A stretch of DNA of 24,679 nucleotides from an uncultured Oscillospiraceae bacterium (GCA_934561175.1 CAKTFW010000020.1:1-24679); one strand, 5' to 3'. Shown: positions 16,801 to 24,307, numbered from the stretch's first letter. Numbers and translations are program-made. The notes: generated by a model from the letters alone, not told the origin.

Positions 16801-17358
16801 ATTCACCTGATTTTGCAGCTCAATTCCATGATCCTGCAGCTCCAGATAAAAATTGTCCGGACCAAACATTGCAGAAAACCGCAGCGCCGCGGCCTTTGCC
16901 CCTTCGTAATCATTCGCTGCCAGAAGGCGCGGGACTTCGCCTGCCAAACAAGCTGACAGGCCAATCAGTCCCTCTGTGTGTGATGCAAGAAGTTCCAGAT
17001 CAATCCGCGGTTTTCCATAGAAACCATCCAGGAAGCTTTGGGATACCATATAGCTGAGGTTCCGATACCCAGTTTCATCCTTACACAGCAGCACCAAATG
17101 CCGGCTTTCATTGTCGACGCCATGCACACGGTCATGCCGGGAACGGGGCGCAACATAGACCTCACAGCCGATAATCGGTTTAATTCCAGCTTTTTTCGCC
17201 GCTTTATAAAAATCCACACAGCCATACATCGCGCCATGGTCGGTAATCGCGATTGTGTCTTGTCCTAATTCTTTTACCCGCTCCATCAGGCGGGAGATTC
17301 GGCAGGCGCCATCCAGCAAGCTAAATTCCGTATGGACATGTAAATGAACAAACGCCAT
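13900..17358 (-). CDS. dnaE: DNA polymerase III subunit alpha, DnaE type
   Basis: Family C replicative polymerase, 1152 residues. It opens with a PHP domain whose nine expected metal ligands all appear present: H5, H7, D16, H41, E66, H87, C137, D205, H207. The polymerase core has G-P-G-R-G-S-A-A-G-S (354-363) and catalytic P-D-I-D-M-D-F (D396, D398). A helix-hairpin-helix/OB-fold region follows, with V-T-I-A-G-V-V-Q-R near the C-terminus. There is no DnaQ-like exonuclease insert, so it is not PolC. The ATG at 17358 follows GGGGGAG and starts one base after the whiA stop; the longer frame to 17388 lies in whiA. Bacillota usually also carry polC elsewhere. Confidence 0.97.
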   Translation of the reverse strand: MAFVHLHVHTEFSLLDGACRISRLMERVKELGQDTIAITDHGAMYGCVDFYKAAKKAGIKPIIGCEVYVAPRSRHDRVHGVDNESRHLVLLCKDETGYRNLSYMVSQSFLDGFYGKPRIDLELLASHTEGLIGLSACLAGEVPRLLAANDYEGAKAAALRFSAMFGPDNFYLELQDHGIELQNQVNQGILRLARETGLPLVVTNDAHYLRKEEAVLQDVLMCIQMGKTVDDPDRMRFETTEFYLKSEDEMRALFPNLEEALENTARIAERCNVEFEFGHYHLPEFHVPEGYTNWTYFEELCWEGFAERYPDAPEKDRMQLDYEMKMIRKMGYVDYFLIVSDFVAFARRAKIPVGPGRGSAAGSLVSYCLHITDIDPAKYSLVFERFLNPERVSMPDIDMDFCAIRRPEVIEYVMQKYGADHVAQIVTFGTMAARGAIRDVGRALNFTYAETDVVAKLVPTTLHITLDEALRVSPQLKEMYDGDERVKKLIDTARALEGMPRNTSTHAAGVVITARPVYDYVPLARNDDTIVTQYTMTTLEELGLLKMDFLGLRNLTIIDDAEKEIRKTVPDFSVAQVPEDDAETFRMLSEGRTSGVFQLESAGITAVCVGMKPQSIEDMTAIVALYRPGPMDSISKFIASKHNPKAIRYRTPELEPILAVTYGCMVYQEQVIEIFRKLAGYTLGQADNMRRAISKKKQDVILKERQAFVYGDPERGIPGAVANGVAEDAANALYDEILDFANYAFNKAHAVSYAKVSYETAYLKCHYPKQYMAALMTSVLDNSIKVSEYIAACKEMNIAVLPPDINESNDGFTVVPEGIRFGLAAVKNIGKGFIQKVMAERTAGGPYQSLEDFCDRMLGTDLNKRALENLIKCGAMDCFGLFRSQMLQVYELILDAAADVRRKNVEGQTSLFDLAVEEETPKSHIPIPNIPELSRRDRMMMEKETTGLYLSGHPMDEYRDAVRRAHAVPMGQILEDFAEEGGPHRFHDDQQVTIAGVVQRMKMKTTKNNSMMAYVTLEDDTAAMELLAFSSTLSRSGSYLQENQAIVVQGRISVRDEKEPQLILNSARPLADFEGEAVAAMPTNGTLYLKIPSEESLEFQKTKAILNMFPGSNRVVVVAADTRVRRGTQCMLDQGMVQELRRLLGEMCVVIK

Positions 17359-17359
17359 C

Positions 17360-18262
17360 TCACTGCTCCCCCTTCTGTGCTTCGGCAATCAGTTTTCGCA
17401 TCCGGTGGTTCATCGCCGATTTTGTGAGCGGCGGTTCCGTCATTTCTGCCAGCTCCTGCAGCGTGGCCTCCGGATATGCCATACGCAGCGCCGCTGTCTG
17501 CTGTAACTTAGCCGGCAATTCCTGCAAAACACCGCTGCGTTCCAGCTGCCGAATCGCAGCCAGCTGCTCCTGTGCAGCATCGACTACCTTTGTCAGATTT
17601 GCAGTCTCGCAGTTCACTCGCCGATTGACGCCATTCCGCAAATCTTTCTCCACCTTGGCTTCCATGATCCCCATCGCACAAACCGGCGCACCAATCAGCG
17701 TCAAAAAATCTTCAATATAGTTACTCTGTTTGAAATAGAGCACACTGTTGCCTCCCCGCACTGTATCTTTCGGCTGAAATTCCAGCTCCCGCATCAGTGC
17801 ATAGGTCTCCCGACTGACAGAAAAATGAGAAGTAGTAATTTCCAGATGATATCGCTTTTCCGGGTCCGTGACGGAGCCTCCTGCCAAAAAAGCCCCCCGC
17901 AGAAATGAAAGCCTGCAGCACTCCTCTTCCAGCACACCCAAATTGACATGCAGCGCCAGACTGGACTTTGGCGTATAGCCATAGGCCTCAAAAATCCGGC
18001 AAATTTTCTGTGCATCCGTGATCACCAGTGTCAATTTTCCTGGCTTGTCCTCCGGCAGTAAATCAAATTCCAGCCCAAACGCTTTGCGAAACAGCTTCGG
18101 CAGCCGCTGGGCAAACTCTCGGCTTTCCGTAATGATCTTGATCATTTCCGCATTGAAAGTATTATTGTAAAGCAGCACACCGTAACTTTCCGCCAGCGCG
18201 CAGCAGTGCCGGTTGATCGGCAGGCGGCATAGTTCCGCCTTGGTATTTCCCGAAAACGACAT
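17360..18262 (-). CDS. whiA: WhiA-family DNA-binding regulator
   Basis: Protein linked to sporulation control in actinomycetes and to division and chromosome segregation in Bacillota. The 300-residue protein has an N-terminal WhiA domain (S-F-S-G-N-T-K-x-E-L), a LAGLIDADG-like core with F-L-R-G-A-F-L-A-G-G-S-V, which lacks the acidic endonuclease residue pattern as in the family, and a C-terminal helix-turn-helix (L-Q-E-L-A-E-M through S-A-M-N-H-R-M-R-K-L). AAGGAGG precedes the ATG. It lies after yvcK and directly before dnaE; the HPr-like gene often found after whiA is absent. Confidence 0.96.
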   Translation of the reverse strand: MSFSGNTKAELCRLPINRHCCALAESYGVLLYNNTFNAEMIKIITESREFAQRLPKLFRKAFGLEFDLLPEDKPGKLTLVITDAQKICRIFEAYGYTPKSSLALHVNLGVLEEECCRLSFLRGAFLAGGSVTDPEKRYHLEITTSHFSVSRETYALMRELEFQPKDTVRGGNSVLYFKQSNYIEDFLTLIGAPVCAMGIMEAKVEKDLRNGVNRRVNCETANLTKVVDAAQEQLAAIRQLERSGVLQELPAKLQQTAALRMAYPEATLQELAEMTEPPLTKSAMNHRMRKLIAEAQKGEQ

Positions 18263-18290
18263 TCTGCCGCCTCCTTAACACATCAATTAT

Positions 18291-19295
18291 TTATCGAAAT
18301 TCCTGCAGCACGCTCATCAGCGCCTGTGCAAGCTTCAGCGGAGCATGCCGCGCAAAGGTGCCATCGTCTGCCAGAGGAAATTCTCGCACTGCAATCCCCA
18401 TGGCCTCAATTTCCTCCCGCCGCAGATCAATCGGCTCTGCACCTTCCCGACGATAAAGTGCCTGCACTTCCGGATCAATCGGCGCATTATTTGCTACACA
18501 GACATCTACCAGATTTTTTCCACAGTGTTCCATCAACGCACGGACATGGTCCGCCCCCGTATAATTCTCCGTTTCGCCATCCTGCGTCATCAGATTCATG
18601 GCCAACACTTTCAGCGCGCCGGATCTGCCCATTGCATCCGTCACGCCAGGCACCAGCAAATTAGGGAGTACACTGGTATACAGGCTTCCCGGCCCCAAAA
18701 CAACCAAATCCGCTTGTTCGATCGCTTCCAGGCTCTCCGGCAGCGCCTGCGGTCGGTCCGGTACCAATCGAATCCGGCGGATTCTGGCATCCGTTTCCTT
18801 TTTGACCCGAAAGATTTTACTTTCGCCCAGCACTCGGACACCATTCTCAAATTCAGCCTCCAGGTGGACATCCTGATTCGTCACCGGCAATACCCGCCCT
18901 GTGATCGCCAGAACCTCGCCCATCCGGCGCACCGCCTGGTCAAAGGTATCAGAAATTCCGTTCAACGCCGCCAGAAATAGGTTTCCAAAGCTCTGTCCGG
19001 CAAGCTGGCCACCCTCAAACCGGTAGTCGATCAGCTCTTCCATCGTCGGCTCTGCGTTTGCCAGCGCTAAAATGCAATTTCGGATATCGCCCGGCGGCAA
19101 AATGCCAAGGTCCTTCCGCAGAATTCCGCTTCCGCCGCCATCGTCCGCCACAGAAACAATCGCTGTGATATTTTTTGTATAGGCCTTTAGCCCGCGCAGC
19201 ATATTGGCCAAGCCGTGACCTCCGCCCAACACCACAACCCGTGGATTGCTGCGCCCCGGCACATAAAGTCGAATTGATTCCTTGCCTTCCGGCAT
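18291..19295 (-). CDS. yvcK: YvcK/GlmR-type gluconeogenesis factor
   Basis: CofD-like protein that binds UDP-sugars and is needed for cell-wall precursor balance on gluconeogenic carbon sources in Bacillus. The 334-residue protein has the nucleotide-binding G-G-G-H-G-L-A (24-30), S-V-A-D-D-G-G-G-S-G-x-L-R (48-60), P-P-G-D-I-R-N-C (67-74), a conserved V-L-G-P-G-S-L-Y-T-S segment, and N-N-A-P-I near the C-terminal part. AAGGAGGAG precedes the ATG. It starts 18 bases after rapZ and ends 28 bases before whiA, the standard rapZ-yvcK-whiA order, so co-transcription is very likely. Confidence 0.95.
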   Translation of the reverse strand: MPEGKESIRLYVPGRSNPRVVVLGGGHGLANMLRGLKAYTKNITAIVSVADDGGGSGILRKDLGILPPGDIRNCILALANAEPTMEELIDYRFEGGQLAGQSFGNLFLAALNGISDTFDQAVRRMGEVLAITGRVLPVTNQDVHLEAEFENGVRVLGESKIFRVKKETDARIRRIRLVPDRPQALPESLEAIEQADLVVLGPGSLYTSVLPNLLVPGVTDAMGRSGALKVLAMNLMTQDGETENYTGADHVRALMEHCGKNLVDVCVANNAPIDPEVQALYRREGAEPIDLRREEIEAMGIAVREFPLADDGTFARHAPLKLAQALMSVLQEFR

Positions 19296-19313
19296 TCCGT
19301 CTCCTCCTTCGCT

Positions 19314-20174
19314 TCAGCGCCGCCCCATATCCCGGTGACTGATGACCGTGACATAGCCTTTTTTCGCCACAAAGTCTCCAATCGCCTTTGCAACGGCAAC
19401 ACTGCGGTGACGACCGCCCGTGCATCCGACCGCGATTACAATATTGTTCTTTCCCTCTTCCATGTAGAGCGGAAGCGAATAGGCCAGCAGGTCCTCTACC
19501 TTTTCCAGATAATCCCGGCTCTGCTGATAAGAGAAAATAAATTCCCGCACCGCATCTTCCAGGCCCGTCTTCTCTTTGAGATCCGCAATATAATAGGGAT
19601 TCGGCAAAAAGCGCACATCAAAGACCAGATCCGCATCCAGCGGAAGGCCATATTTGAAACCGAACGAAATCACATTGACCGACATCGACCTGTCCTTCAA
19701 ATTTCCCGCAAAATTGCGAATCAACAGGTTCCGCAGCCCCGCCAGCGTCATGCCCGTGGTGTCTGCAATCACCGCCGCCCGATTACGAATTGGAGCCAGA
19801 AGCTTCCGTTCCCGCTCCACTGCGTCAAGCAGCAGCGTCCCATCCTTGGTCAACGGGTGCATTCTGCGTGTTTCCTTAAATCGACGGATAATCTCCTCAT
19901 TCGAGGCTTCCACAAAAACAATCGAATACTGGCAGCCCATCTGGTCCAGCTCATCCAGCGCCTTAAATAACCCGTCAAAGGTCAGCCCGCCCCGGACATC
20001 TGTAACCAGCGCCACTTTTTCATAGCGTCCCTTCGTCGCAAGACAGAGTCTGGCAAACTGCGGAATCAAATCTGTCGGCATATTATCAACACAGTAAAAG
20101 CCAAGATCCTCCAGTGTCGAGGCTGTTCGGCTCTTGCCCGCACCAGATAGTCCGGAAACAATCAAAAATTGCAT
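19314..20174 (-). CDS. rapZ: RapZ/YvcJ nucleotide-binding protein
   Basis: P-loop protein; the E. coli homologue is an RNA adaptor controlling glucosamine-6-phosphate synthase, while the Bacillus homologue YvcJ binds and hydrolyses nucleotides. The 286-residue protein has Walker A G8-L-S-G-A-G-K-S15, V-T-D-V-R-G as a Walker B-like strand, and the conserved C-terminal G-C-T-G-G-x-H-R-S-V. The ATG at 20174 follows AAGGAGA at a normal distance. Upstream in-frame starts overlap that site or run into murB, so they were rejected. It is second in the murB-led operon. Confidence 0.95.
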   Translation of the reverse strand: MQFLIVSGLSGAGKSRTASTLEDLGFYCVDNMPTDLIPQFARLCLATKGRYEKVALVTDVRGGLTFDGLFKALDELDQMGCQYSIVFVEASNEEIIRRFKETRRMHPLTKDGTLLLDAVERERKLLAPIRNRAAVIADTTGMTLAGLRNLLIRNFAGNLKDRSMSVNVISFGFKYGLPLDADLVFDVRFLPNPYYIADLKEKTGLEDAVREFIFSYQQSRDYLEKVEDLLAYSLPLYMEEGKNNIVIAVGCTGGRHRSVAVAKAIGDFVAKKGYVTVISHRDMGRR

Positions 20175-20194
20175 AACGCGCATCTCCTTCCGTA

Positions 20195-21103
20195 TTACAG
20201 CATCAGCACTTCCGGCTCCAGCTGCACTCCACTTTTCGCAAAAACACGGCACTGTACCTCTGCCATCAGCTGCTTGACATCTGCTGCAGTTGCGCCACCG
20301 CGATTAATCACAAAGCCAGCATGTTTTTCAGAAACCTGCGCACCACCAATCTGCAGTCCTTTTAGCCCCGCCTGATCAATCAGCGCAGCAGCATAGCCGA
20401 TTTGGGGGCGCTTAAAGGTGCTGCCTGCCGACGGATATTCCAACGGTTGGGATGCCGCGCGCTTTGCCCGCAGTACCTGCATCCGCTCCAGAATTGCCGC
20501 CGGTTCATCCGATTCCAACGAAAATTCCACCTCCAGAATTACTGCAGCATTCTTTTGAAAAACACTCTGCCGATAGCCAAACTGCAGCGCCGCTCCCGAA
20601 AAGTTTCCGATCGTACCATCCGGCAGCAATGCGCGCACCTGACGCACCACATCACGCATTTCGCCGCCATAGGCACCAGCATTCATCAAAACGCCGCCGC
20701 CAACGGTGCCCGGAATTCCATGGGCAAATTCCAGTCCTTTATAGCCGTGGCTTTGGGCATACAGCGCCGCTTGTGCCAGCGTCGTGCCGCATCCGGCGCG
20801 GAGGATGCCGTTCTCCATCACGATTGCACTAAGTCCCGGTTTTGTCAAAATAACCAGTGCGTCCAACCCTTCATCCGGTGCCAAAACATTGGTTCCCGCG
20901 CCCAGAATCACCGTTCGCACCCGCAACGCAGCAGCCGCTGTGCAAAGCGCCGCCAGTTCTTCCGGCGTAGTTGGACTCGCCATCAGTGCAGCCGGTCCGC
21001 CGATCCGAAATGAAGTGTGCTCTGCCAGTGGCACACACTGCTGCAGCCGCATTGGGGGATATTCTCGCTGAATCCTTGCAGACAATTCAGAAATCCAGTT
21101 CAT
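20195..21103 (-). CDS. murB: UDP-N-acetylenolpyruvoylglucosamine reductase
   Basis: FAD enzyme that reduces UDP-GlcNAc-enolpyruvate to UDP-MurNAc for peptidoglycan. The 302-residue length fits the short type II MurB. Visible: H-T-S-F-R-I-G-G-P (29-37) and L-G-A-G-T-N-V-L (67-74) for FAD, G-I-P-G-T-V-G-G (129-136), the proton-donor serine S228 in P-S-A-G-S-T-F-K-R-P, and C-terminal L-E-P-E with the catalytic Glu. The ATG at 21103 follows GGAGG; a longer frame to 21211 would begin inside the hprK terminator and is rejected. It opens the murB-rapZ-yvcK-whiA-dnaE run. Confidence 0.97.
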   Translation of the reverse strand: MNWISELSARIQREYPPMRLQQCVPLAEHTSFRIGGPAALMASPTTPEELAALCTAAAALRVRTVILGAGTNVLAPDEGLDALVILTKPGLSAIVMENGILRAGCGTTLAQAALYAQSHGYKGLEFAHGIPGTVGGGVLMNAGAYGGEMRDVVRQVRALLPDGTIGNFSGAALQFGYRQSVFQKNAAVILEVEFSLESDEPAAILERMQVLRAKRAASQPLEYPSAGSTFKRPQIGYAAALIDQAGLKGLQIGGAQVSEKHAGFVINRGGATAADVKQLMAEVQCRVFAKSGVQLEPEVLML

Positions 21104-21136
21104 AAACGCCTCCGGGTGGATAAATTTTATACGCTC

Positions 21137-21165
21137 ATTATAGCAGAGAATTCCAGAAAATAGAA
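21137..21165 (-). promoter_or_regulatory. Predicted murB operon promoter
   Basis: A perfect TATAAT (21142-21137) lies 34 bases before the murB start codon. The -35 at 17-base spacing is only TTCTAT, a poor match, so an activator or an upstream A/T-rich element may help. It lies just downstream of the hprK terminator, where a new promoter would be expected. Confidence 0.5.
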
Positions 21166-21177
21166 TACGGAAAAAGC

Positions 21178-21221
21178 AGAAAACCCGGCAGGAATCCAAA
21201 GCAATTCCCACCGGGTTTTCT
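21178..21221 (-). terminator. Intrinsic terminator of hprK
   Basis: An 11-bp stem (21178-21188 with 21211-21221), a 2x2 mismatch and a further 5-bp inner stem lie two bases after the hprK stop. On the minus strand the outer 3' arm holds TTTT, and TTTTT follows soon after. Confidence 0.85.
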
Positions 21222-21223
21222 CG

Positions 21224-22162
21224 TCACATCGACGCATCCATATAATGGTTTAGCTGATCGGTAAATTCCCGCGCCGGATTATATCCCATCTTTTTCTGGC
21301 GGTTATTCATTGCCGCGACCTCGACAATCACCGCCAGGTTTCGGCCAGGCTTCACTGGAATCGTCAGGCACGGAACCTGAACCCCCAGGATGTCCGTCAT
21401 ATGATCTTCCAAGCCCAGACGATCATAAAATTCCTCATCGCTCCACGGCTCAATATTGATGACCAGATCAATGTTGGAGCTTTCTTTGACCGCACCCATA
21501 CCAAACAGCTTTGCGACATTGGTCACACCAATACCGCGAATCTCCATATAGTGGCGGATCAGCTCCGGTGCTTCTCCAACCAGCTGTTTTTCGGAAATCT
21601 TGCGGATTTCTACTGCATCATCCGCAATCAGGCGGTGGCCACGCTTGATCAGCTCTACTGCCGCTTCGCTCTTACCAACACCGCTCTCGCCCAGCAGCAG
21701 CAATCCCTCGCCATAGACATCCACCAGTACACCGTGGCGGGTAATGCGCGGTGCCAGATACATCCGCAGCGCCGCCATCATCATCGACATCGTCTCCGAT
21801 GTCGTGCGGGTCGATTTCAGGACTGTAACACCATGCTTTTTTGCCATTTTCAGGCATTCATCCAGCGGCTGAAGATCCCGCGCAATAATCAGCGCCGGCA
21901 TTTTAAAGTTGAAATACCGGTCAAATGCAATCAGGCGTTGTTCATGGGTCAGCTCTTGCAAATAAGTCGTCTCTACCAATCCGATAATCTGAATGCGCAT
22001 GGGCTCAAAATATTCAAAAAATCCGGAAAGCTGAAGACCCGCACGGTTTAAATCCACCGCCATAATCTGGATACGGTTATAGTCCGGCGCCTGATAAATC
22101 GGCGTCAGGTCAAATTCCTCCGCCAGCTTATGCAGCGGCACGCAGTAAGTCTGTTCCATCAT
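21224..22162 (-). CDS. hprK: HPr kinase/phosphorylase
   Basis: Bifunctional enzyme that phosphorylates or dephosphorylates HPr on a serine to control carbon catabolite repression. The 312-residue protein has the N-terminal substrate-like domain, catalytic H143 in R-H-G-V-L-V-D-V-Y-G, Walker A G158-E-S-G-V-G-K-S165, D181-D182 in L-I-A-D-D, the family signature M-E-I-R-G-I-G-V-T-N-V from 206, and V-P-V-K-like I-P-V-K-P-G-R-N near the end. Two adjacent ATGs (22162 and 22159) are possible after GAGGGTGAG; the first is given. It is monocistronic by promoter and terminator. Its HPr substrate gene is not in the window. Confidence 0.97.
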   Translation of the reverse strand: MMEQTYCVPLHKLAEEFDLTPIYQAPDYNRIQIMAVDLNRAGLQLSGFFEYFEPMRIQIIGLVETTYLQELTHEQRLIAFDRYFNFKMPALIIARDLQPLDECLKMAKKHGVTVLKSTRTTSETMSMMMAALRMYLAPRITRHGVLVDVYGEGLLLLGESGVGKSEAAVELIKRGHRLIADDAVEIRKISEKQLVGEAPELIRHYMEIRGIGVTNVAKLFGMGAVKESSNIDLVINIEPWSDEEFYDRLGLEDHMTDILGVQVPCLTIPVKPGRNLAVIVEVAAMNNRQKKMGYNPAREFTDQLNHYMDASM

Positions 22163-22215
22163 CTATGCTCACCCTCGCCGAGTCGATCATTCGACTTCAA
22201 AATTCGTTTAGCCCC

Positions 22216-22244
22216 ATTATATCCCTCCACCTTACATTTGGCAA
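22216..22244 (-). promoter_or_regulatory. hprK promoter
   Basis: TTGCCA (22244-22239), a 17-base spacer and TATAAT (22221-22216) give a strong vegetative match. A/T tracts just upstream (22252-22267) could act as an UP element shared with the divergent rpmB promoter. Confidence 0.88.
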
Positions 22245-22282
22245 CCGCCAATGAAAAAAACTAAAAAAGCCGAAATTTCCTC

Positions 22283-22311
22283 TTGCTTTTTTGCATTCCA
22301 TCCCATATAAT
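22283..22311 (+). promoter_or_regulatory. rpmB promoter
   Basis: TTGCTT (22283-22288), a 17-base spacer and TATAAT (22306-22311) face away from the hprK promoter, leaving a leader of about 50 bases before rpmB. I see no obvious operator or folded leader. Confidence 0.8.
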
Positions 22312-22369
22312 AGTGGTCGGCGCTTTTTGCGTTATCTTAAAATTTTTCCACGGCAAGGAGGTGCAGCCA

Positions 22370-22558
22370 ATGGCGAAATGTGATTTCTGCGACAAGGGCG
22401 TTACCTTTGGTATCAAGGTCTCCCATTCCCACCGTCGTTCCAATCGTATGTGGAAGCCGAATGTGAAGCGTGTTAAGGCCATCGTCAATGGTACTCCGTG
22501 CCATGTGTATGCCTGCACGCGGTGCCTGCGTTCCGGCAAGGTTACCCGTGCTGTCTAA
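22370..22558 (+). CDS. rpmB: 50S ribosomal protein L28, zinc-ribbon form
   Basis: Large-subunit ribosomal protein, 62 residues, the normal size. It begins M-A-K-C-D-F-C and contains V-S-H-S-H-R-R-S-N-R-M-W-K-P-N, the L28 core. Four cysteines, C4, C7, C49 and C52, form two CxxC pairs, so this is the zinc-binding form rather than the cysteine-free form that some bacteria express when zinc is scarce. AAGGAGGTG precedes the ATG; the longer open frame from 22283 begins at the -35 box and is not real. It is the only plus-strand gene, monocistronic, with its own promoter and terminator. Confidence 0.98.
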   Translation: MAKCDFCDKGVTFGIKVSHSHRRSNRMWKPNVKRVKAIVNGTPCHVYACTRCLRSGKVTRAV

Positions 22559-22569
22559 TTGACATCCAC

Positions 22570-22601
22570 AAAAAGCCAGTTGCGAAAGCAGCTGGCTTTT
22601 T
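22570..22601 (+). terminator. Intrinsic terminator of rpmB
   Basis: A 14-pair stem (22570-22583 with 22588-22601, one T-G wobble) closed by a GAAA tetraloop and ending in TTTTT follows the rpmB stop by 11 bases. Symmetric A/T ends mean it may also act on the other strand. Confidence 0.93.
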
Positions 22602-22637
22602 CCTTTTTCTCCCTGTGCTCCAACAAACCATAAAAAG

Positions 22638-22671
22638 AAAAAGGCGGCACCAAAACAGGCGCCGCCTTTTT
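22638..22671 (-). terminator. Intrinsic terminator of der-plsY-gpsA
   Basis: An 11-bp stem (22638-22648 with 22661-22671) with A5/T5 ends stands directly after gpsA; its outer bases overlap the gpsA TAA stop codon. It is separate from the rpmB terminator 36 bases away, so the convergent genes each have their own hairpin. Confidence 0.88.
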
Positions 22672-23674
22672 ATTTCCAGCCAGAGTCCTCCACTGCATGA
22701 ATCTCCGAGGTCTTATCTCGTGTCATCAAGCTCTGCACCATCTCCTGTGGCGACTCATTCTCATAAAGTACCGCATAAGCCGCACGCGTAATTGGCATTT
22801 CCACGCCGGTTTTGTCCGCCAGTTCAATTGCAGATTTCGTTGCATAGTAACCTTCTACCACAGCGCCGACCTCTTTCATTGCTTCCTGTGGTGTCCGCCC
22901 CTGTCCGATCAAAATGCCGGCTCTGCGATTGCGGGAGTGCATCGAAGTGCAGGTAACAATCAAGTCGCCAACGCCCGCAAGACCGGCAAAGGTGTTCTCC
23001 CGTGCCCCCAGCGCCATACCAAGCCGTGCCGTCTCCGTCAGGCCACGAGTCATCAACAATGCCTTTGTATTGTCGCCAAATTTCATTCCATCACAAATCC
23101 CGGCGCAAAGTGCAATAACATTTTTCAGTGCTGCACCCAATTCTACGCCAATTACATCCGAGCTGGAATAAACCCGGAAACGATTATTCATAAAGGTATC
23201 CTGCACCAGTTCTGCAACCGCGCGGTTTTCGCAGGCCGCGACACAGCCAGTCGGGATATTGCGTCCAACCTCTTCCGCATGGGACGGGCCGGAAAGAACC
23301 GCAATGGTATGCCCTGTCACCTCGGAAAGCACCTGTGACATCCGCAGCGAAGTTCCCGGCTCAATTCCCTTTGCCACCGATACCAGAATCGCATCTGGAT
23401 CTAGATGCGGTTTAACCAATTCCGCTGTTGAACGCACTGCAAAAGAAGGGGACGCCATCACAACCAGTTTTTTTCCTGCCACGCAAGCAGGATCACTTGT
23501 AAATCGCAGCTCCGGAAGCGGCACGCCCTTCAGCAGCGGATTTTCCCGCGTTTCCCGCAGGCGATCTGATTCTTCTTTGGAATACGACCAAAGCGTTACC
23601 TGATGGCCATTCTGATGCAGCAGCACTGCTAACGCCGTACCCCAGCCTCCACTGCCGAACACTACAATTTCCAT
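22670..23674 (-). CDS. gpsA: Glycerol-3-phosphate dehydrogenase [NAD(P)+]
   Basis: Reduces dihydroxyacetone phosphate to sn-glycerol 3-phosphate, the backbone for phospholipids. The 334-residue protein opens with Rossmann motif V-F-G-S-G-G-W-G-T-A-L-A, then S-G-P-S-H-A-E-E and the catalytic-lysine region L-G-A-A-L-K-N-V-I-A-L, followed by G-L-T-E and G-D-L-I-V-T-C. GGGGGA lies upstream of the ATG. It starts two bases after plsY, whose enzyme uses the product of GpsA, a functional pairing seen in many Gram-positive bacteria. Confidence 0.98.
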   Translation of the reverse strand: MEIVVFGSGGWGTALAVLLHQNGHQVTLWSYSKEESDRLRETRENPLLKGVPLPELRFTSDPACVAGKKLVVMASPSFAVRSTAELVKPHLDPDAILVSVAKGIEPGTSLRMSQVLSEVTGHTIAVLSGPSHAEEVGRNIPTGCVAACENRAVAELVQDTFMNNRFRVYSSSDVIGVELGAALKNVIALCAGICDGMKFGDNTKALLMTRGLTETARLGMALGARENTFAGLAGVGDLIVTCTSMHSRNRRAGILIGQGRTPQEAMKEVGAVVEGYYATKSAIELADKTGVEMPITRAAYAVLYENESPQEMVQSLMTRDKTSEIHAVEDSGWK

Positions 23675-23676
23675 GA

Positions 23677-24306
23677 TTACTCTTCCCCCTTCGTCTTTTT
23701 CAAATGGAATTTTCGCTCATTACCATGCACCAGACGGCTGATATTGCCACGGTGCATCCAAATCGTCAATGCAGCAACACCCGCCGCCATGCCAATCACC
23801 GCCCAGTTTTCGGGAAAAGCCCACGCAAACGCAAAGGGGAACGAACATGCAGCCAGAATCGAACCGAGCGATATGTATCGGGTCAGAATCACCACAACCA
23901 GGAAAATTCCAAATACAACCGCAAATGCCCGAACATCCATAGTAGCTGCAAGCGCTGCGCCGCACAGGATTCCCTTACCGCCCTGAAAGCCAAAATACAC
24001 CGGGAACATGTGCCCCACCATACAGGCCACGCCGGCAAGCATCCGTCCGGTATCCGCCAATCCATAGCGCCCCATCAGCCAGCTGCCAAGCAGGCAGGCA
24101 GCAACTGTCTTCAGTACATCAACCAAAATCACCAGCAACGAGCCGCCGCCACCATAATTGCGGTGAAAATTGGTCAAGCCGGCATTGCCGCTTCCCTTTT
24201 TTCGTACATCCTCATGCGCACAGCAGCGGGAGATAATAATCGCACCATTCAGGCCGCCGAACAGATAGCCCAGTACAATTGTCAAAGCAATCAGCGCCGC
24301 CTGCAT
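23677..24306 (-). CDS. plsY: Acyl-phosphate:glycerol-3-phosphate acyltransferase
   Basis: Membrane enzyme that transfers the acyl group from acyl-phosphate to glycerol 3-phosphate, the first acylation in phospholipid synthesis. The 209-residue protein has several membrane segments and the three PlsY motifs: G38-S-G-N-A-G-L-T-N46, G98-H-M-F-P-V-Y-F-G-F-Q-G-G-K-G112, and C-terminal H-R-G-N-I-S-R-L-x-x-G-x-E. GGGAGAAG precedes the ATG. It starts one base after the der stop and ends two bases before gpsA, so the three genes are a tight operon. Confidence 0.97.
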   Translation of the reverse strand: MQAALIALTIVLGYLFGGLNGAIIISRCCAHEDVRKKGSGNAGLTNFHRNYGGGGSLLVILVDVLKTVAACLLGSWLMGRYGLADTGRMLAGVACMVGHMFPVYFGFQGGKGILCGAALAATMDVRAFAVVFGIFLVVVILTRYISLGSILAACSFPFAFAWAFPENWAVIGMAAGVAALTIWMHRGNISRLVHGNERKFHLKKTKGEE

Positions 24307-24307
24307 A

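Noticed and set aside
15970..16956. 328-codon plus-strand open frame opposite dnaE
   Set aside because: It is antisense to a highly conserved part of dnaE, has no ribosome binding site, and its composition (rich in Arg, His, Ile, Gln) is typical of a reverse-frame shadow.
21104..21211. N-terminal extension of MurB
   Set aside because: The extra residues would be translated through the promoter and the hprK terminator; the ATG at 21103 has a strong GGAGG site and matches the family length.
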